Shown here: in pieces, positions 1 to 6,756 of the stretch
Layout: each line of letters begins with the position of its first letter
Position numbering within the stretch: position 1 is the stretch's first letter
Source: Candidatus Thorarchaeota archaeon
Lineage (GTDB): Archaea > Asgardarchaeota > Thorarchaeia > Thorarchaeales > Thorarchaeaceae
DNA: 48,373 nucleotides
Assembly: GCA_016839605.1 (NCBI GenBank)
Contig: JAEOTX010000140.1
Span: 1-48,373 of the forward strand
Direction of reading: 5' to 3'
The notes under the pieces: model-generated
Told to the model about the DNA's origin: nothing
Seen by the model: the letters and a program-made list of their open reading frames with translations, nothing else
Database searches by the model: none
Translations under genes and position numbers: made by a program

Positions 1-99
1 TTATTCGTCGTCGTCCCAATCATCATCCCATTCGTCGTAGTCATCAGCCCAGATGTCGTCATCATCATCTTCTGGTCCAAAGCGATATCTAAAGTTCAT
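1..99 (-). CDS. Hyperacidic 32-aa micropeptide
   Basis: A complete short reading frame runs from an ATG at 99-97 to a TAA at 3-1 on the minus strand. A strong Shine-Dalgarno sequence (GAGGTGA) sits about six bases before the ATG, which is the main reason to believe it is translated. The peptide starts MNFRYRFGPE and then becomes almost entirely Asp/Glu, with three Trp: 17 of 32 residues are acidic. There is no signal peptide or membrane segment. I do not recognise a family. By analogy only, such a tail could bind a basic protein or metal. The gene ends at the window edge, so its downstream neighbour is unknown. The alternative is chance translation of a GAT-rich stretch, but the good ribosome binding site argues against that. 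Confidence 0.5.
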   Translation of the reverse strand: MNFRYRFGPEDDDDDIWADDYDEWDDDWDDDE

Positions 100-339
100 T
101 AGATTCACCTCACGATAATGCTAATCAAAAAAGGAGTAAAGAATGACTATCAAAAGTAAAGGTAGAAAGAAGCCTTGAAATCAAATTTAGAGAATTGTAA
201 ACGCTTCTTGCCATAATTTGGAGATTTTCAAGTTGATTTCTGAATGAAGGAGATTATTGACCTCGTAGACAAGGATATTAGCAAATATGGCGTGCGCGGT
301 GATGTGTCACTATTTGTCGTTTCGGAGAACTGATGTATT

Positions 340-1161
340 GTGAGCGATGCGGACGTATCTGATTCCACTGCAATTGATGTCACAATGAAGGGACTGTCGC
401 AGCTTGTTGTAATTCTAGGTGATGCCAAGATAGTAAAAAAAACAGCAAAGAAACTCGAATCTCATGGGAAAATGGTTAGAGTTGGAAGAGGTGCATTTCT
501 TATTCATGTCCAAACTCATATCGGGAAACCACCTTTGCTGGACTTGCCAATTATAGCTTTCAAAAAGGCACGCGAGATTCCAAGTGTCAGTGAACGTGGA
601 GAAGAAGCTGGCAGCAGGCGTGTTTATTCAGTCGTTTCTTATCGTTTCAGGAGTCCTACCTCTACACAGAAGAAGAGAGTAGAGCGACTAGTTCGAAGAT
701 CAAGCTCAATTCGATTACGACCCGGAGTCCTCCTATTTCCCGTTCTGAGATCAAAGGAAAGACGAAAATTACTAGAATCCGATGAAAAGTATGTGCTAAT
801 GGATTCCAAAAAACTGAGTGAAGAGCTTCGTGGTCTCGGAGCGGAGGTGTTCAGGTGGTCGCGGCTCAAAATAGATGGTCATCTGTTCGAAATACAAAAT
901 GCCGTTGCTCGTACGTTATCACATGATTTCACATCATTTGAAACGCTGGCTAAGGATTTACGCAATCAAGCCAAAGAGCCCGAGGCGCAATTCAAGACTC
1001 TAAGGAAGCGATATGCGATTCTTTCTAAGAGATATGGTGAACTGAAATTCAAATGGAGTCGTGCTAACAAGATTTGGAGTTATGATACAACGAAATTGCT
1101 TACACGTGGCTATAATATGTTGTTGAGTGTTAGACGTGTTATTGATTCATCCGCCTCCTAA
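340..1161 (+). CDS. Hypothetical basic protein, 273 aa
   Basis: This is an unrecognised, Arg/Lys-rich soluble protein with no membrane segment. Residues ~15-60 contain two hydrophobic beta-like stretches around LVVILGD and GAFLIHVQ. Residues ~93-140 (RVYSVVSYRFRSP, then RPGVLLFPV) vaguely resemble the ferredoxin-like strand-helix-strand of Cas2/PaaX-type domains, which I treat as a weak analogy. The C-terminal ~60 residues are helical and rich in KR. The start is uncertain: GTG 340 gives 273 aa, and an internal ATG at 385 is possible. GGAG at 324-327 lies closer to an ATG at 333, which opens only a nine-codon frame. A 29-codon frame ending in TGA at 331-333 lies directly upstream in the same phase. 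Repeat A1 begins at the stop codon. Confidence 0.6.
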   Translation: MSDADVSDSTAIDVTMKGLSQLVVILGDAKIVKKTAKKLESHGKMVRVGRGAFLIHVQTHIGKPPLLDLPIIAFKKAREIPSVSERGEEAGSRRVYSVVSYRFRSPTSTQKKRVERLVRRSSSIRLRPGVLLFPVLRSKERRKLLESDEKYVLMDSKKLSEELRGLGAEVFRWSRLKIDGHLFEIQNAVARTLSHDFTSFETLAKDLRNQAKEPEAQFKTLRKRYAILSKRYGELKFKWSRANKIWSYDTTKLLTRGYNMLLSVRRVIDSSAS

Positions 1162-1194
1162 GGTAGAGAGAAGTGTAGGCGGCGGTGAGATAGA
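1160..1194 (+). repeat. 3'-end repeat A, copy 1
   Basis: A 35-bp element made of a conserved 15-mer (AAGGTAGAGAGAAGT), a 5-bp variable spacer (GTAGG) and a second conserved 15-mer (CGGCGGTGAGATAGA). Both 15-mers recur exactly at 11786-11820. It starts inside the stop codon of the preceding gene. A CCGCCT at 1151-1156 can pair with AGGCGG at 1177-1182, so the transcript end may fold. Confidence 0.8.
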
Positions 1195-1210
1195 GTATTG
1201 GGGGATTACC

Positions 1211-1240
1211 CATTGCTGAGCGCCCTTTCATTTCGCAGTT
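1211..1240 (+). repeat. Polar intergenic repeat R, copy 1
   Basis: CATTGCTGAGCGCCCT followed by a T-rich tail. It is one of six clear copies of the core CATTGCTGAGCACCCT in this window, all on the plus strand and all intergenic. Here the core A is G (GCGCCC), and a GGGCGC at 1244-1250 could pair with it. Repeat A copy 1 ends 16 bp upstream. The remainder of 1241-1388 shows no recognisable gene. Confidence 0.8.
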
Positions 1241-1388
1241 GTTGGGGCGCCTGTGATTAATTAGTCCGGGGCAGGTCCGAAACCAAGGCATGACTGGCCA
1301 CCATCAAAGTGTTTGCTTACAGGATTAGCCTAAAAGGTAGTGCATACATCATTCTTGCGAGCTAGTTAACCTCAGCGGGTTGCAAATA

Positions 1389-1952
1389 ATGTCTAAGATA
1401 GAGATTAGTCCCGAGATTGCTCCATTTCCGAAGCCCATTGCCCTTGTGGGTTCGATGGTAGGCGGTCGTCCCAACTTCATTACTGTTGCTTGGTTCAATC
1501 GCCTCAACCGTAGCCCAAACATCTGGGGCGTTGCCATAAGCAAGAAGAAGTACACCCTTGAGGGTATCAAACAGCATGGCAGCTTCAGCGTAAACCTCCC
1601 CAGTGCAGACTTAGTCGAGAAGACCGACTACTGCGGACTTTACTCTGGAAGAAATGTCGACAAGTCAGTACTCTTCAACATTTTCTATGGCAAACTTGAA
1701 AATGCTCCCATGATTCGAGAGTGTCCTTTCTGTGTGGAGTGTTCGGTCTATGATTTCATCAAGCTGCCCGCAAGCATACTCGTTCTTGGAGAAGTCCAGC
1801 ATGCGTATGCCGAGGAACGCTGCATGACCGATGATGACCTTGACCCAAAGAAGATCAATCCCTTTGTCTTCACTAAACCTGGTGACAAGTATTGGGCGCT
1901 TGGCGAAGCTATTGGTGATGCATGGTCTGTAGGGAAGCACCTTGCGGAGTGA
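1389..1952 (+). CDS. Flavin reductase-like FMN-binding protein
   Basis: The 187-aa protein matches the flavin reductase-like fold, a split beta-barrel that binds FMN. N-terminal PFPKPIALVGS is followed by NFITVAWFNRLNRSP, IWGVAISKKKYT and GSFSVNLPS, the usual order of strands around the flavin. Members transfer electrons to or from free or bound FMN, and archaeal ones often act as small electron carriers or flavoredoxins. Cys residues at the centre (ECPFCVEC) are notable and could bind a metal or act in thiol chemistry, which is inference. ATG 1389 is preferred over the TTG at 1380. No operon partner is evident: repeats A and R lie on both sides. It is a different, shorter relative of the protein at 41612-42481. 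Confidence 0.85.
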   Translation: MSKIEISPEIAPFPKPIALVGSMVGGRPNFITVAWFNRLNRSPNIWGVAISKKKYTLEGIKQHGSFSVNLPSADLVEKTDYCGLYSGRNVDKSVLFNIFYGKLENAPMIRECPFCVECSVYDFIKLPASILVLGEVQHAYAEERCMTDDDLDPKKINPFVFTKPGDKYWALGEAIGDAWSVGKHLAE

Positions 1953-1976
1953 GTTTCTGGTCTGTACAGATACATC

Positions 1977-2011
1977 AGCGCAGAGAGATGTGTAGGCAGT
2001 GGGGGTAGAGG
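1977..2011 (+). repeat. 3'-end repeat A, degenerate copy 3
   Basis: CAGAGAGATGT, then GTAGG, then CAGTGGGGGTAGAG aligns with repeat A in the same 15-5-15 register, with several substitutions. It lies 25 bp after the stop of the flavin reductase gene, so all three A copies follow plus-strand stop codons. Confidence 0.5.
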
Positions 2012-2059
2012 CGTGTAGGAACCAGGTTCTCCAGCACTAGATTGGCACTTGCCCTGGCT

Positions 2060-2089
2060 CATGCTGCTGAGCACCCTTTCTCTTTTGCT
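2060..2089 (+). repeat. Polar intergenic repeat R, copy 2
   Basis: TGCTGAGCACCCT at 2065-2077 followed by TTCTCTTTTGC. A GCTCA at 2057-2061 can pair with TGAGC at 2068-2072. It follows repeat A copy 3, repeating the gene-A-R order seen at 1160-1240. Confidence 0.75.
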
Positions 2090-2173
2090 TCAGTTTCTCA
2101 AACTAGCAAAATTTGGTATTGAATTGAGATACGGTTATTTTCATGAACGCCATTAAGACAATAGGTCAATGAT

Positions 2174-2752
2174 ATGGGTTCCACTCTCCCACCTATCTTA
2201 TTCACAGATCGCCTCGTTATCCGTTCATATTGTTTAGGTGACGAGAGCTGGTACTATAAAATGAGTCAGAGAAACCGTGCACACTTAGAGAGATATGAAC
2301 CAGAAAATCCAGCAATGGCTATCAAGACTGAAGAAGATGCGAAGAAGATGATAACTGATTTTGTAAACGAGTGGAAGAAGGGTAGTCATCACTTCATGGG
2401 AGTATTCCTCAAAGAGTCCGAGCAGTTTGTCGCTCAGCTCTACGTTGGTCTTGTAAATCGAGAGGTGCATGAGTATGGAATTGGTTATTTCTCAGATGTG
2501 GAACATGAAGGCAAAGGATACGTGACAGAGGCTGTCAATACAGTAGTTAAGATGCTCTTTGAGAGTCTTAAAGCTCACAGGATTCGTATTGAAACTGATG
2601 ATACTAATCTAAGAAGCATAAATGTTGCAGAAAGATGCGGTCTTGTAAGGGAGGGCCACATTCGAGAGAATAAGAAGAACCCTGACGGCACCTACTCTGG
2701 CACTTTGTACTTTGGACTGTTGAGAAGTGAGTTTCTATTTAGTAGATCATAG
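2174..2752 (+). CDS. GNAT N-acetyltransferase, RimJ/RimL type
   Basis: This 192-aa protein has the GNAT pattern of the RimJ/RimL group, which moves an acetyl group from acetyl-CoA to an amino group. It begins with the typical FTDRLVIRSYCLGDESWYY. The acetyl-CoA-binding region follows around residues 103-125 (YGIGYFSDVEHEGKGYVTEA, where the Q/RxxGxG/A loop is represented by EHEGKGY). LRSINVAERCGLVREGHIR is the conserved late helix-strand. The substrate cannot be read from sequence; options include ribosomal protein N-termini, other proteins, antibiotics or small amines. The gene stands alone, with R repeats on both sides. Confidence 0.88.
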   Translation: MGSTLPPILFTDRLVIRSYCLGDESWYYKMSQRNRAHLERYEPENPAMAIKTEEDAKKMITDFVNEWKKGSHHFMGVFLKESEQFVAQLYVGLVNREVHEYGIGYFSDVEHEGKGYVTEAVNTVVKMLFESLKAHRIRIETDDTNLRSINVAERCGLVREGHIRENKKNPDGTYSGTLYFGLLRSEFLFSRS

Positions 2753-2777
2753 AATGTAAAACAACTCTCCCCTTCCT

Positions 2778-2803
2778 CTGTTGAGCACCCTATCATTTTT
2801 CAG
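2778..2803 (+). repeat. Polar intergenic repeat R, copy 3
   Basis: TTGAGCACCCTATCATTTTTCAG matches the core apart from the first bases. It lies 25 bp after the acetyltransferase stop, in the convergent gap with the flavodiiron gene, where the T-rich tail could also act as a terminator for the plus-strand gene. Confidence 0.65.
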
Positions 2804-2875
2804 AATCCTCTAAAAGCATAGCTAAGATTTCCATTCAAGCTTCTGATTCAATAAACCAAACGCTAGTCCGATGGG

Positions 2876-4066
2876 CTATTTTACTTTCCTAGCAAACTCT
2901 CTTCCATACTCGTAGGCCTTCGTAAGTTCATCATCAGTGGGCACCCACTTTAGCACAAAGGGTTCCAAGACTATATCCATCTTGCCGCGCTCCATCGACT
3001 CCTGAATACGCTTCACTGATCCCCCTCCCCATCCATATGAACCAAATGCAGCACATTTCTTGCCAACTGGCTTTAGCACTTCTAAGTCCGAGAGGATTGG
3101 TGCTACAGTGGGAAGAATGTCGTTATGCAGCGTAGGACATCCCACCAAAATCCCTCTGGCTTCCAAAAGGTCTGCCATGATGTCACTCCGATCACTATGT
3201 GGAATTAGATGCAGCAATGGTGTTAGTCCTTCATCGTTCACTCCTGAGGCAATGGCCCTCGCAATCTTTGTAGTGCTCTGCCACATTGTGTCCCAGGTGA
3301 TTACAACTTTGCTGTTGATGCGTTCTCCCTTGGCCCATTCGAGATATCTGGTCACAATCTGGAGGGGGTCCTTGCGCCAAATCAGCCCATGGGAGGGTGC
3401 AATTGTCTTGATTGGTAGACCTAGCTCGACAACTTCCTCAATCTTTCTCTGCACCATGCGACTCAGTGGCCATAGAATATTCGCATAATACTTCTCTGCT
3501 TCCCGCCATAGAACGTTCTGATCCACCTCATCAGAAAACCGCTTTTCTGTTGCATAGTGTTGTCCGAATGCATCATTGGGCAATAGCATCTCTTCTTCAA
3601 CATAGTATGTAAACATGCTTTCCGGCCAATGGAGCATGGGGGCCTCATAAAACCGTAAGGTCTTTCCTCCAAGATCTACTTCTTCTCCAGTCTTGACAGT
3701 TTGTATATTCCATCCATCTGGATAGTGTTTCTTGAGAACATCAGTAGCTCTGGCAGTGCATACAAGAGTTGCATTCTTGACTCGATCAAGCACCTCAGGA
3801 ACTGCACCTGAGTGGTCCATCTCTGCATGGTTTGATATCACATATTGAATCTCGTCAGTACTGACAACACTTGATATACGCCTGAACATCTCATCTGAGA
3901 ATGGTCCATAGACCGCATCAATGAGTGCTGTCTTCTCGCCTGTGATTAAATATGCGTTATAGGTTGTCCCGTGATGGGTTGTATAGCTATAGCCATGGAA
4001 GTTGCGGACATCATAGTCAATACCGCCGACCCAATAAACATCCTTGATAATCTCGACCGCCTTCAT
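2876..4066 (-). CDS. Flavodiiron protein (FprA type)
   Basis: A 396-aa A-type flavodiiron protein. These reduce O2 to water (sometimes NO to N2O) and protect anaerobes. The N-terminal metallo-beta-lactamase domain carries the diiron ligand run HAEMDHSG and further His/Asp ligands (LHWPESMFTY, LPNDAFGQHY, PSHGLIWR). The C-terminal ~145 residues form a flavodoxin domain for FMN (VITWDTMWQSTTKIA, the phosphate-binding loop; YGWGGGSVKR, the isoalloxazine loop). No rubredoxin is fused, so an external donor is needed: rubredoxin, F420H2 or one of the flavoproteins in this window. ATG 4066 is preferred; a GTG at 4075 would add three residues. The gene is monocistronic between R repeats. Function is confident, the exact electron donor is not. 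Confidence 0.93.
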   Translation of the reverse strand: MKAVEIIKDVYWVGGIDYDVRNFHGYSYTTHHGTTYNAYLITGEKTALIDAVYGPFSDEMFRRISSVVSTDEIQYVISNHAEMDHSGAVPEVLDRVKNATLVCTARATDVLKKHYPDGWNIQTVKTGEEVDLGGKTLRFYEAPMLHWPESMFTYYVEEEMLLPNDAFGQHYATEKRFSDEVDQNVLWREAEKYYANILWPLSRMVQRKIEEVVELGLPIKTIAPSHGLIWRKDPLQIVTRYLEWAKGERINSKVVITWDTMWQSTTKIARAIASGVNDEGLTPLLHLIPHSDRSDIMADLLEARGILVGCPTLHNDILPTVAPILSDLEVLKPVGKKCAAFGSYGWGGGSVKRIQESMERGKMDIVLEPFVLKWVPTDDELTKAYEYGREFARKVK

Positions 4067-4130
4067 AATACACACATCCTATCTCACTCCACACTGAGAT
4101 TAAAATATTGACTCGGAAATGCTGTCCTCA

Positions 4131-4159
4131 CATTGCTGAGCACCCTGTTATTTTGCATT
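4131..4159 (+). repeat. Polar intergenic repeat R, copy 4
   Basis: CATTGCTGAGCACCCT followed by GTTATTTTGCATT. AGGGTGCT at 4182-4189 is the exact complement of AGCACCCT, giving a possible 8-bp stem with a loop of about 36 nt. It lies between two minus-strand genes, still in plus orientation. Confidence 0.8.
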
Positions 4160-4200
4160 ATTTCGTTCTGAAATTGAATTTAGGGTGCTTCAGTCATCAA

Positions 4201-4431
4201 TCAGATTGCAATACAGGTCTCTGTTCTGGTGATTCCCTCTATCTTATGGATGCTTTCTAAAAACTGCTTCAACTCATTTACTGAGTTCAGTTCTGCATAT
4301 ACAATTGCATCAAATGTTCCCACCACAACTTGTACAGTCTTAACGCCCTCGATCTTTTCAATTTCTTGGCAGATGTCCCATATCCCAGTTCCAACAGCCT
4401 GTATCAGGACACTCATTCTCAGATTGCTCAT
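4201..4431 (-). CDS. Stand-alone AsnC/Lrp ligand-binding domain
   Basis: The 76-aa protein is just the C-terminal RAM/ligand-binding half of AsnC/Lrp regulators (alpha-beta sandwich; VLIQAVGTGIWDICQEI, VKTVQVVVGTFDAIVYAEL, IEGITRTETCIAI). It lacks the N-terminal helix-turn-helix, so it should not bind DNA itself. Stand-alone RAM proteins are known in archaea as amino acid sensors or oligomerisation partners of full-length Lrp proteins. The start is well fixed by AGGAGGTAATCT before ATG 4431. A promoter-overlapping inverted repeat lies upstream at 4478-4497, of the same kind as at the Hdr, Mrp and ABC operons. Confidence 0.88.
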   Translation of the reverse strand: MSNLRMSVLIQAVGTGIWDICQEIEKIEGVKTVQVVVGTFDAIVYAELNSVNELKQFLESIHKIEGITRTETCIAI

Positions 4432-4477
4432 AGATTACCTCCTTTCGTGCATATGCCAAAAATACACGGGATCACAT

Positions 4478-4497
4478 TTATGAATTCTTATTCATAA
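4478..4497 (-). promoter_or_regulatory. Inverted-repeat operator on TATA-like box, site 1
   Basis: TTATGAATTCTTATTCATAA has 8-bp perfect arms and a 4-bp centre. It matches 14 of 18 arm positions of the TAATGAATC-N2-GATTCATTA consensus. Read toward the minus-strand gene it follows CTTATTATGAAT, so the TATA-like region and left arm overlap as at sites 2 and 3. It lies 46 bp from the start codon. Confidence 0.55.
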
Positions 4498-4520
4498 TAA
4501 GATTGAGAGTGCTCATCTTA

Positions 4521-4549
4521 CATTGCTGAGCACCCAGTCCTTTTACATT
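4521..4549 (+). repeat. Polar intergenic repeat R, copy 5
   Basis: CATTGCTGAGCACCC followed by AGTCCTTTTACATTG. Just upstream, GTGCTCA (4509-4515) is the exact complement of TGAGCAC (4527-4533), forming a possible 7-bp stem with an 11-nt loop. Confidence 0.8.
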
Positions 4550-4581
4550 GAATCAAGCATATTGTTGTCATAACGAAGTTA

Positions 4582-5349
4582 CTACTCTCGTTTCTTGATA
4601 CTCTCATGAAACTTGAAACTCAGATACAAGAACAACAGACTTGTGACAACAAGGGCGATGATACTTGCTTCTAATGGAATATTGAAGGATTCGACACCTA
4701 ATCCTCTGCGAACTAAAACCAAGGTGTGTGTTAATGGTGATAGGCATGCAACGACCTGACCTATGAGTGGCAGTTCCCCAATCGGAATGAAGACCCCGCT
4801 AATGAACAAGAGTGGAATCCTGACAAAGTTAAGAGGCATCATAATGTTGCCCACCGATTCAGTGGGGACTGAAGCGAACATGATTCCCATGGCTGCAAAC
4901 GCAAAACATGAGAGAATGATGCCAAGAGCTAGTGCAATGACATTCATGACTCCGGCTTGAAAAATAAAGATGCCAATTAGGAGTGGGGCGATGGACACTA
5001 GGAGACCAAAGAAGATTCCAGCCAGTGTCTTTCCTAGGAGCACAGAGAAGAGAGACATTGGTGCGGACAGGTAGCGATCAAATGTCTTTGTCCTTCTTTC
5101 AAGGGGGATGACAACTGGACCGACGGTTGATGAAGCCCAAAAGACGGTCTGTGAGAGTAGAATTGGGAGCGACTGCAAGGAACTTAGGTTTCTTCCAACC
5201 GTGAAGGTGAAAAAGAGAGCGATTGGGAATAGGACTCCAAACATCAGCGATGGTGGAGTTAGATAATATGTTCTCATGTCTTTCCATGCTATTGCCCAAG
5301 CTCGAGCGGATTCCTTCCTCAGTCTGTCTAATCTTACTCCCTGTTGCAT
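4582..5349 (-). CDS. ABC-2 type transporter permease
   Basis: A 255-aa ABC-2 permease with a cytoplasmic N-terminal helix (DRLRKESARAWAIAWKDMRTYY) and about six hydrophobic segments, e.g. SLMFGVLFPIALFFTFTVG, GIFFGLLVSIAPLLIGIFIF, VIALALGIILSCFAFAAMG and IIALVVTSLLFLYLSF. The PLERRTKTFDRYLSAPMS loop after the second helix is typical of drug/lipid/polysaccharide exporters of this family. It pairs with the ATPase encoded immediately upstream: the ATPase stop and this start overlap as TGATG, so translation is coupled. The substrate is not predictable. ATG 5349 is chosen over the TTG one codon earlier because it gives the one-base overlap. Confidence 0.9.
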   Translation of the reverse strand: MQQGVRLDRLRKESARAWAIAWKDMRTYYLTPPSLMFGVLFPIALFFTFTVGRNLSSLQSLPILLSQTVFWASSTVGPVVIPLERRTKTFDRYLSAPMSLFSVLLGKTLAGIFFGLLVSIAPLLIGIFIFQAGVMNVIALALGIILSCFAFAAMGIMFASVPTESVGNIMMPLNFVRIPLLFISGVFIPIGELPLIGQVVACLSPLTHTLVLVRRGLGVESFNIPLEASIIALVVTSLLFLYLSFKFHESIKKRE

Positions 5350-6353
5350 CAATGATCGGACCTCCTTGGTCCAACTGGACCCCGTCTTCCAGACATTTTT
5401 CCCAAGCCCTTTGGCCTTTCAACAATCTCCTCGCCAGTCATCTCGAGGAACACGTCCTCCAGACTTGGACTGAGAGTATTGACGCTGAGGAGTCGTATAT
5501 TGTTTCTCTCCGAAAATTGAAAGATTCCAGCAAGCACCTCAGGCGGACTGAGCGTCAGTAGTCGAAGCTTGTTGCCTCGTTTCTGAACTCCTCGAACTCC
5601 ATGTAGCTCTTCCATTTCTTTTACTAGATGTGAGCTGCTACTGTCAAACACAACCTCAACAGAGTGAACCCGATCCATTGCCTGCTTCAATCTTTCAGGA
5701 GTGTCAATGGTGGCAATTCTCCCCTGACTAATGATTGCCACCCGATTGCAAAGCTCGCTTGCTTCAGTCATGTTATGAGTAGTCAGAAAGATTGTAGTAC
5801 CGCTCGAATTCAATTTCATGATCAACTCATGAATCACCCTCACGCTTTGAACATCTAGTGCGGTCGTTGGTTCATCAAGAAAGAGCACACTCGCATCGTT
5901 CACAAGAGCCATTGCAATAGTCAGCCGCCGTCTCATCCCTCCTGAAAAGCCCTTCACGCTCTCATGACGGACATCATAAAGACCGAACATCTCAAGGAGC
6001 TCTCTTGCCTTATCTAGACGTTTTTCTTTGGGAAGCCCATAGAGTTTTCCCGTGAAGATTAGATTCTCTTGTGCGGACAGGTCAAGATACACATTTGAGA
6101 TGTCTGTCACTACTCCCATCTGCTCCTTTGCGTCAAAGGCTTGCTTTTGAATGTCGAAGCCCATAATCTGAGCTGAACCTTCTGTGGGTGTCGATATACA
6201 TGTCAACATCCTAGTCGTGGTAGTCTTCCCAGCACCATTCGGACCAAGAAAACCAAAGATCTCCCCTTGTGACACGGAGAAATTGATATGATTGACCGCA
6301 AGCAGTTCCCCGTAGGCTTTTGTCAGATTCCTTACTTCTATTGCAGATACCAA
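5349..6353 (-). CDS. ABC-2 exporter ATP-binding protein
   Basis: A 334-aa ATPase of the CcmA/DrrA type that powers the adjacent ABC-2 permease. Visible motifs: Walker A GPNGAGKTT (~38-46), signature SGGMRRRL (~140), Walker B VLFLDEPTTALD (~158-169) and the H-loop TTHNM. A C-terminal extension of ~100 residues follows the nucleotide-binding domain, as in DrrA-like exporters. The start is a TTG at 6353 with AGGAGATG about nine bases upstream. The promoter region upstream carries a perfect inverted repeat (6431-6450) merged with a TATA-like box. Together with the permease this is a two-gene operon, probably for efflux of a lipid, peptide or toxic compound. Confidence 0.93.
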   Translation of the reverse strand: MVSAIEVRNLTKAYGELLAVNHINFSVSQGEIFGFLGPNGAGKTTTTRMLTCISTPTEGSAQIMGFDIQKQAFDAKEQMGVVTDISNVYLDLSAQENLIFTGKLYGLPKEKRLDKARELLEMFGLYDVRHESVKGFSGGMRRRLTIAMALVNDASVLFLDEPTTALDVQSVRVIHELIMKLNSSGTTIFLTTHNMTEASELCNRVAIISQGRIATIDTPERLKQAMDRVHSVEVVFDSSSSHLVKEMEELHGVRGVQKRGNKLRLLTLSPPEVLAGIFQFSERNNIRLLSVNTLSPSLEDVFLEMTGEEIVERPKGLGKMSGRRGPVGPRRSDH

Positions 6354-6756
6354 TCAACGCATCTCCTGAGATATCTCAATCCCGCAGAATCCAATGATGA
6401 ATGATTCGTCGAGTTGATGAACACACAAAATAATGAATCAAGATTCATTAAAAAGAAGCCGGTCTGATAAACGCTTCATAATTTCAAAGCAGTGTCATCA
6501 TTCAGAGCACAGGTTTAGCACCAAAGATACATCTTGGAAGTACCAATTAATCATTAGAACAATCAGTTTTCGAAAAATTGAACTTCTTGACGAAAACAAA
6601 TTAATGAAATTCGTGCCGAATCTACATATATGCTAATTATTCATATTCGGGTTGGAATCCGATTGGATTTCCCATAATGCGGGGAGTACCAGAATACGTC
6701 ACCACCACAATCCAATATGGATAATCCCTCAGCATAGATGCTATGAGGCGGTCCGA
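6354..6756. other. Divergent promoter region, AT-rich
   Basis: About 400 bp separate the ABC operon (minus) from the giant surface-protein gene (plus). It holds the perfect operator at 6431-6450 and a weaker imperfect inverted repeat GATGAATGATTCGTC at 6396-6410, nearer the ABC start. The rest is AT-rich. A 67-codon frame starting inside the operator (6433-6636) looks like chance. The plus-strand frame from TTG 6652 to 6756 is open but has no ribosome binding site. Confidence 0.6.
6431..6450 (-). promoter_or_regulatory. Inverted-repeat operator on TATA-like box, site 2
   Basis: TAATGAATCAAGATTCATTA is a perfect palindrome with 9-bp arms and a 2-bp centre. Read toward the ABC genes, the preceding bases CCGGCTTCTTTTTAATG align with CCGACTCCTTTATAATG at site 3. 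A BRE/TATA-like stretch therefore leads straight into the left arm. A protein bound here would block TBP/TFB access. It could also act on the plus-strand gene. Confidence 0.75.

Noticed and set aside
333..362. Nine-codon frame from ATG 333 (MYCERCGRI) resembling a zinc-ribbon start
   Set aside because: It ends after nine codons, and no continuation was found in another frame.
6433..6636. 67-codon plus-strand frame between the ABC operon and the giant gene
   Set aside because: It starts inside the operator palindrome, has no ribosome binding site and its AT-rich product has no protein-like pattern.
6652..6756. N-terminal extension of the giant surface protein from TTG 6652
   Set aside because: There is no ribosome binding site, and it would place 35 polar residues before the signal segment; TTG 6757 has GAGGCGG upstream.
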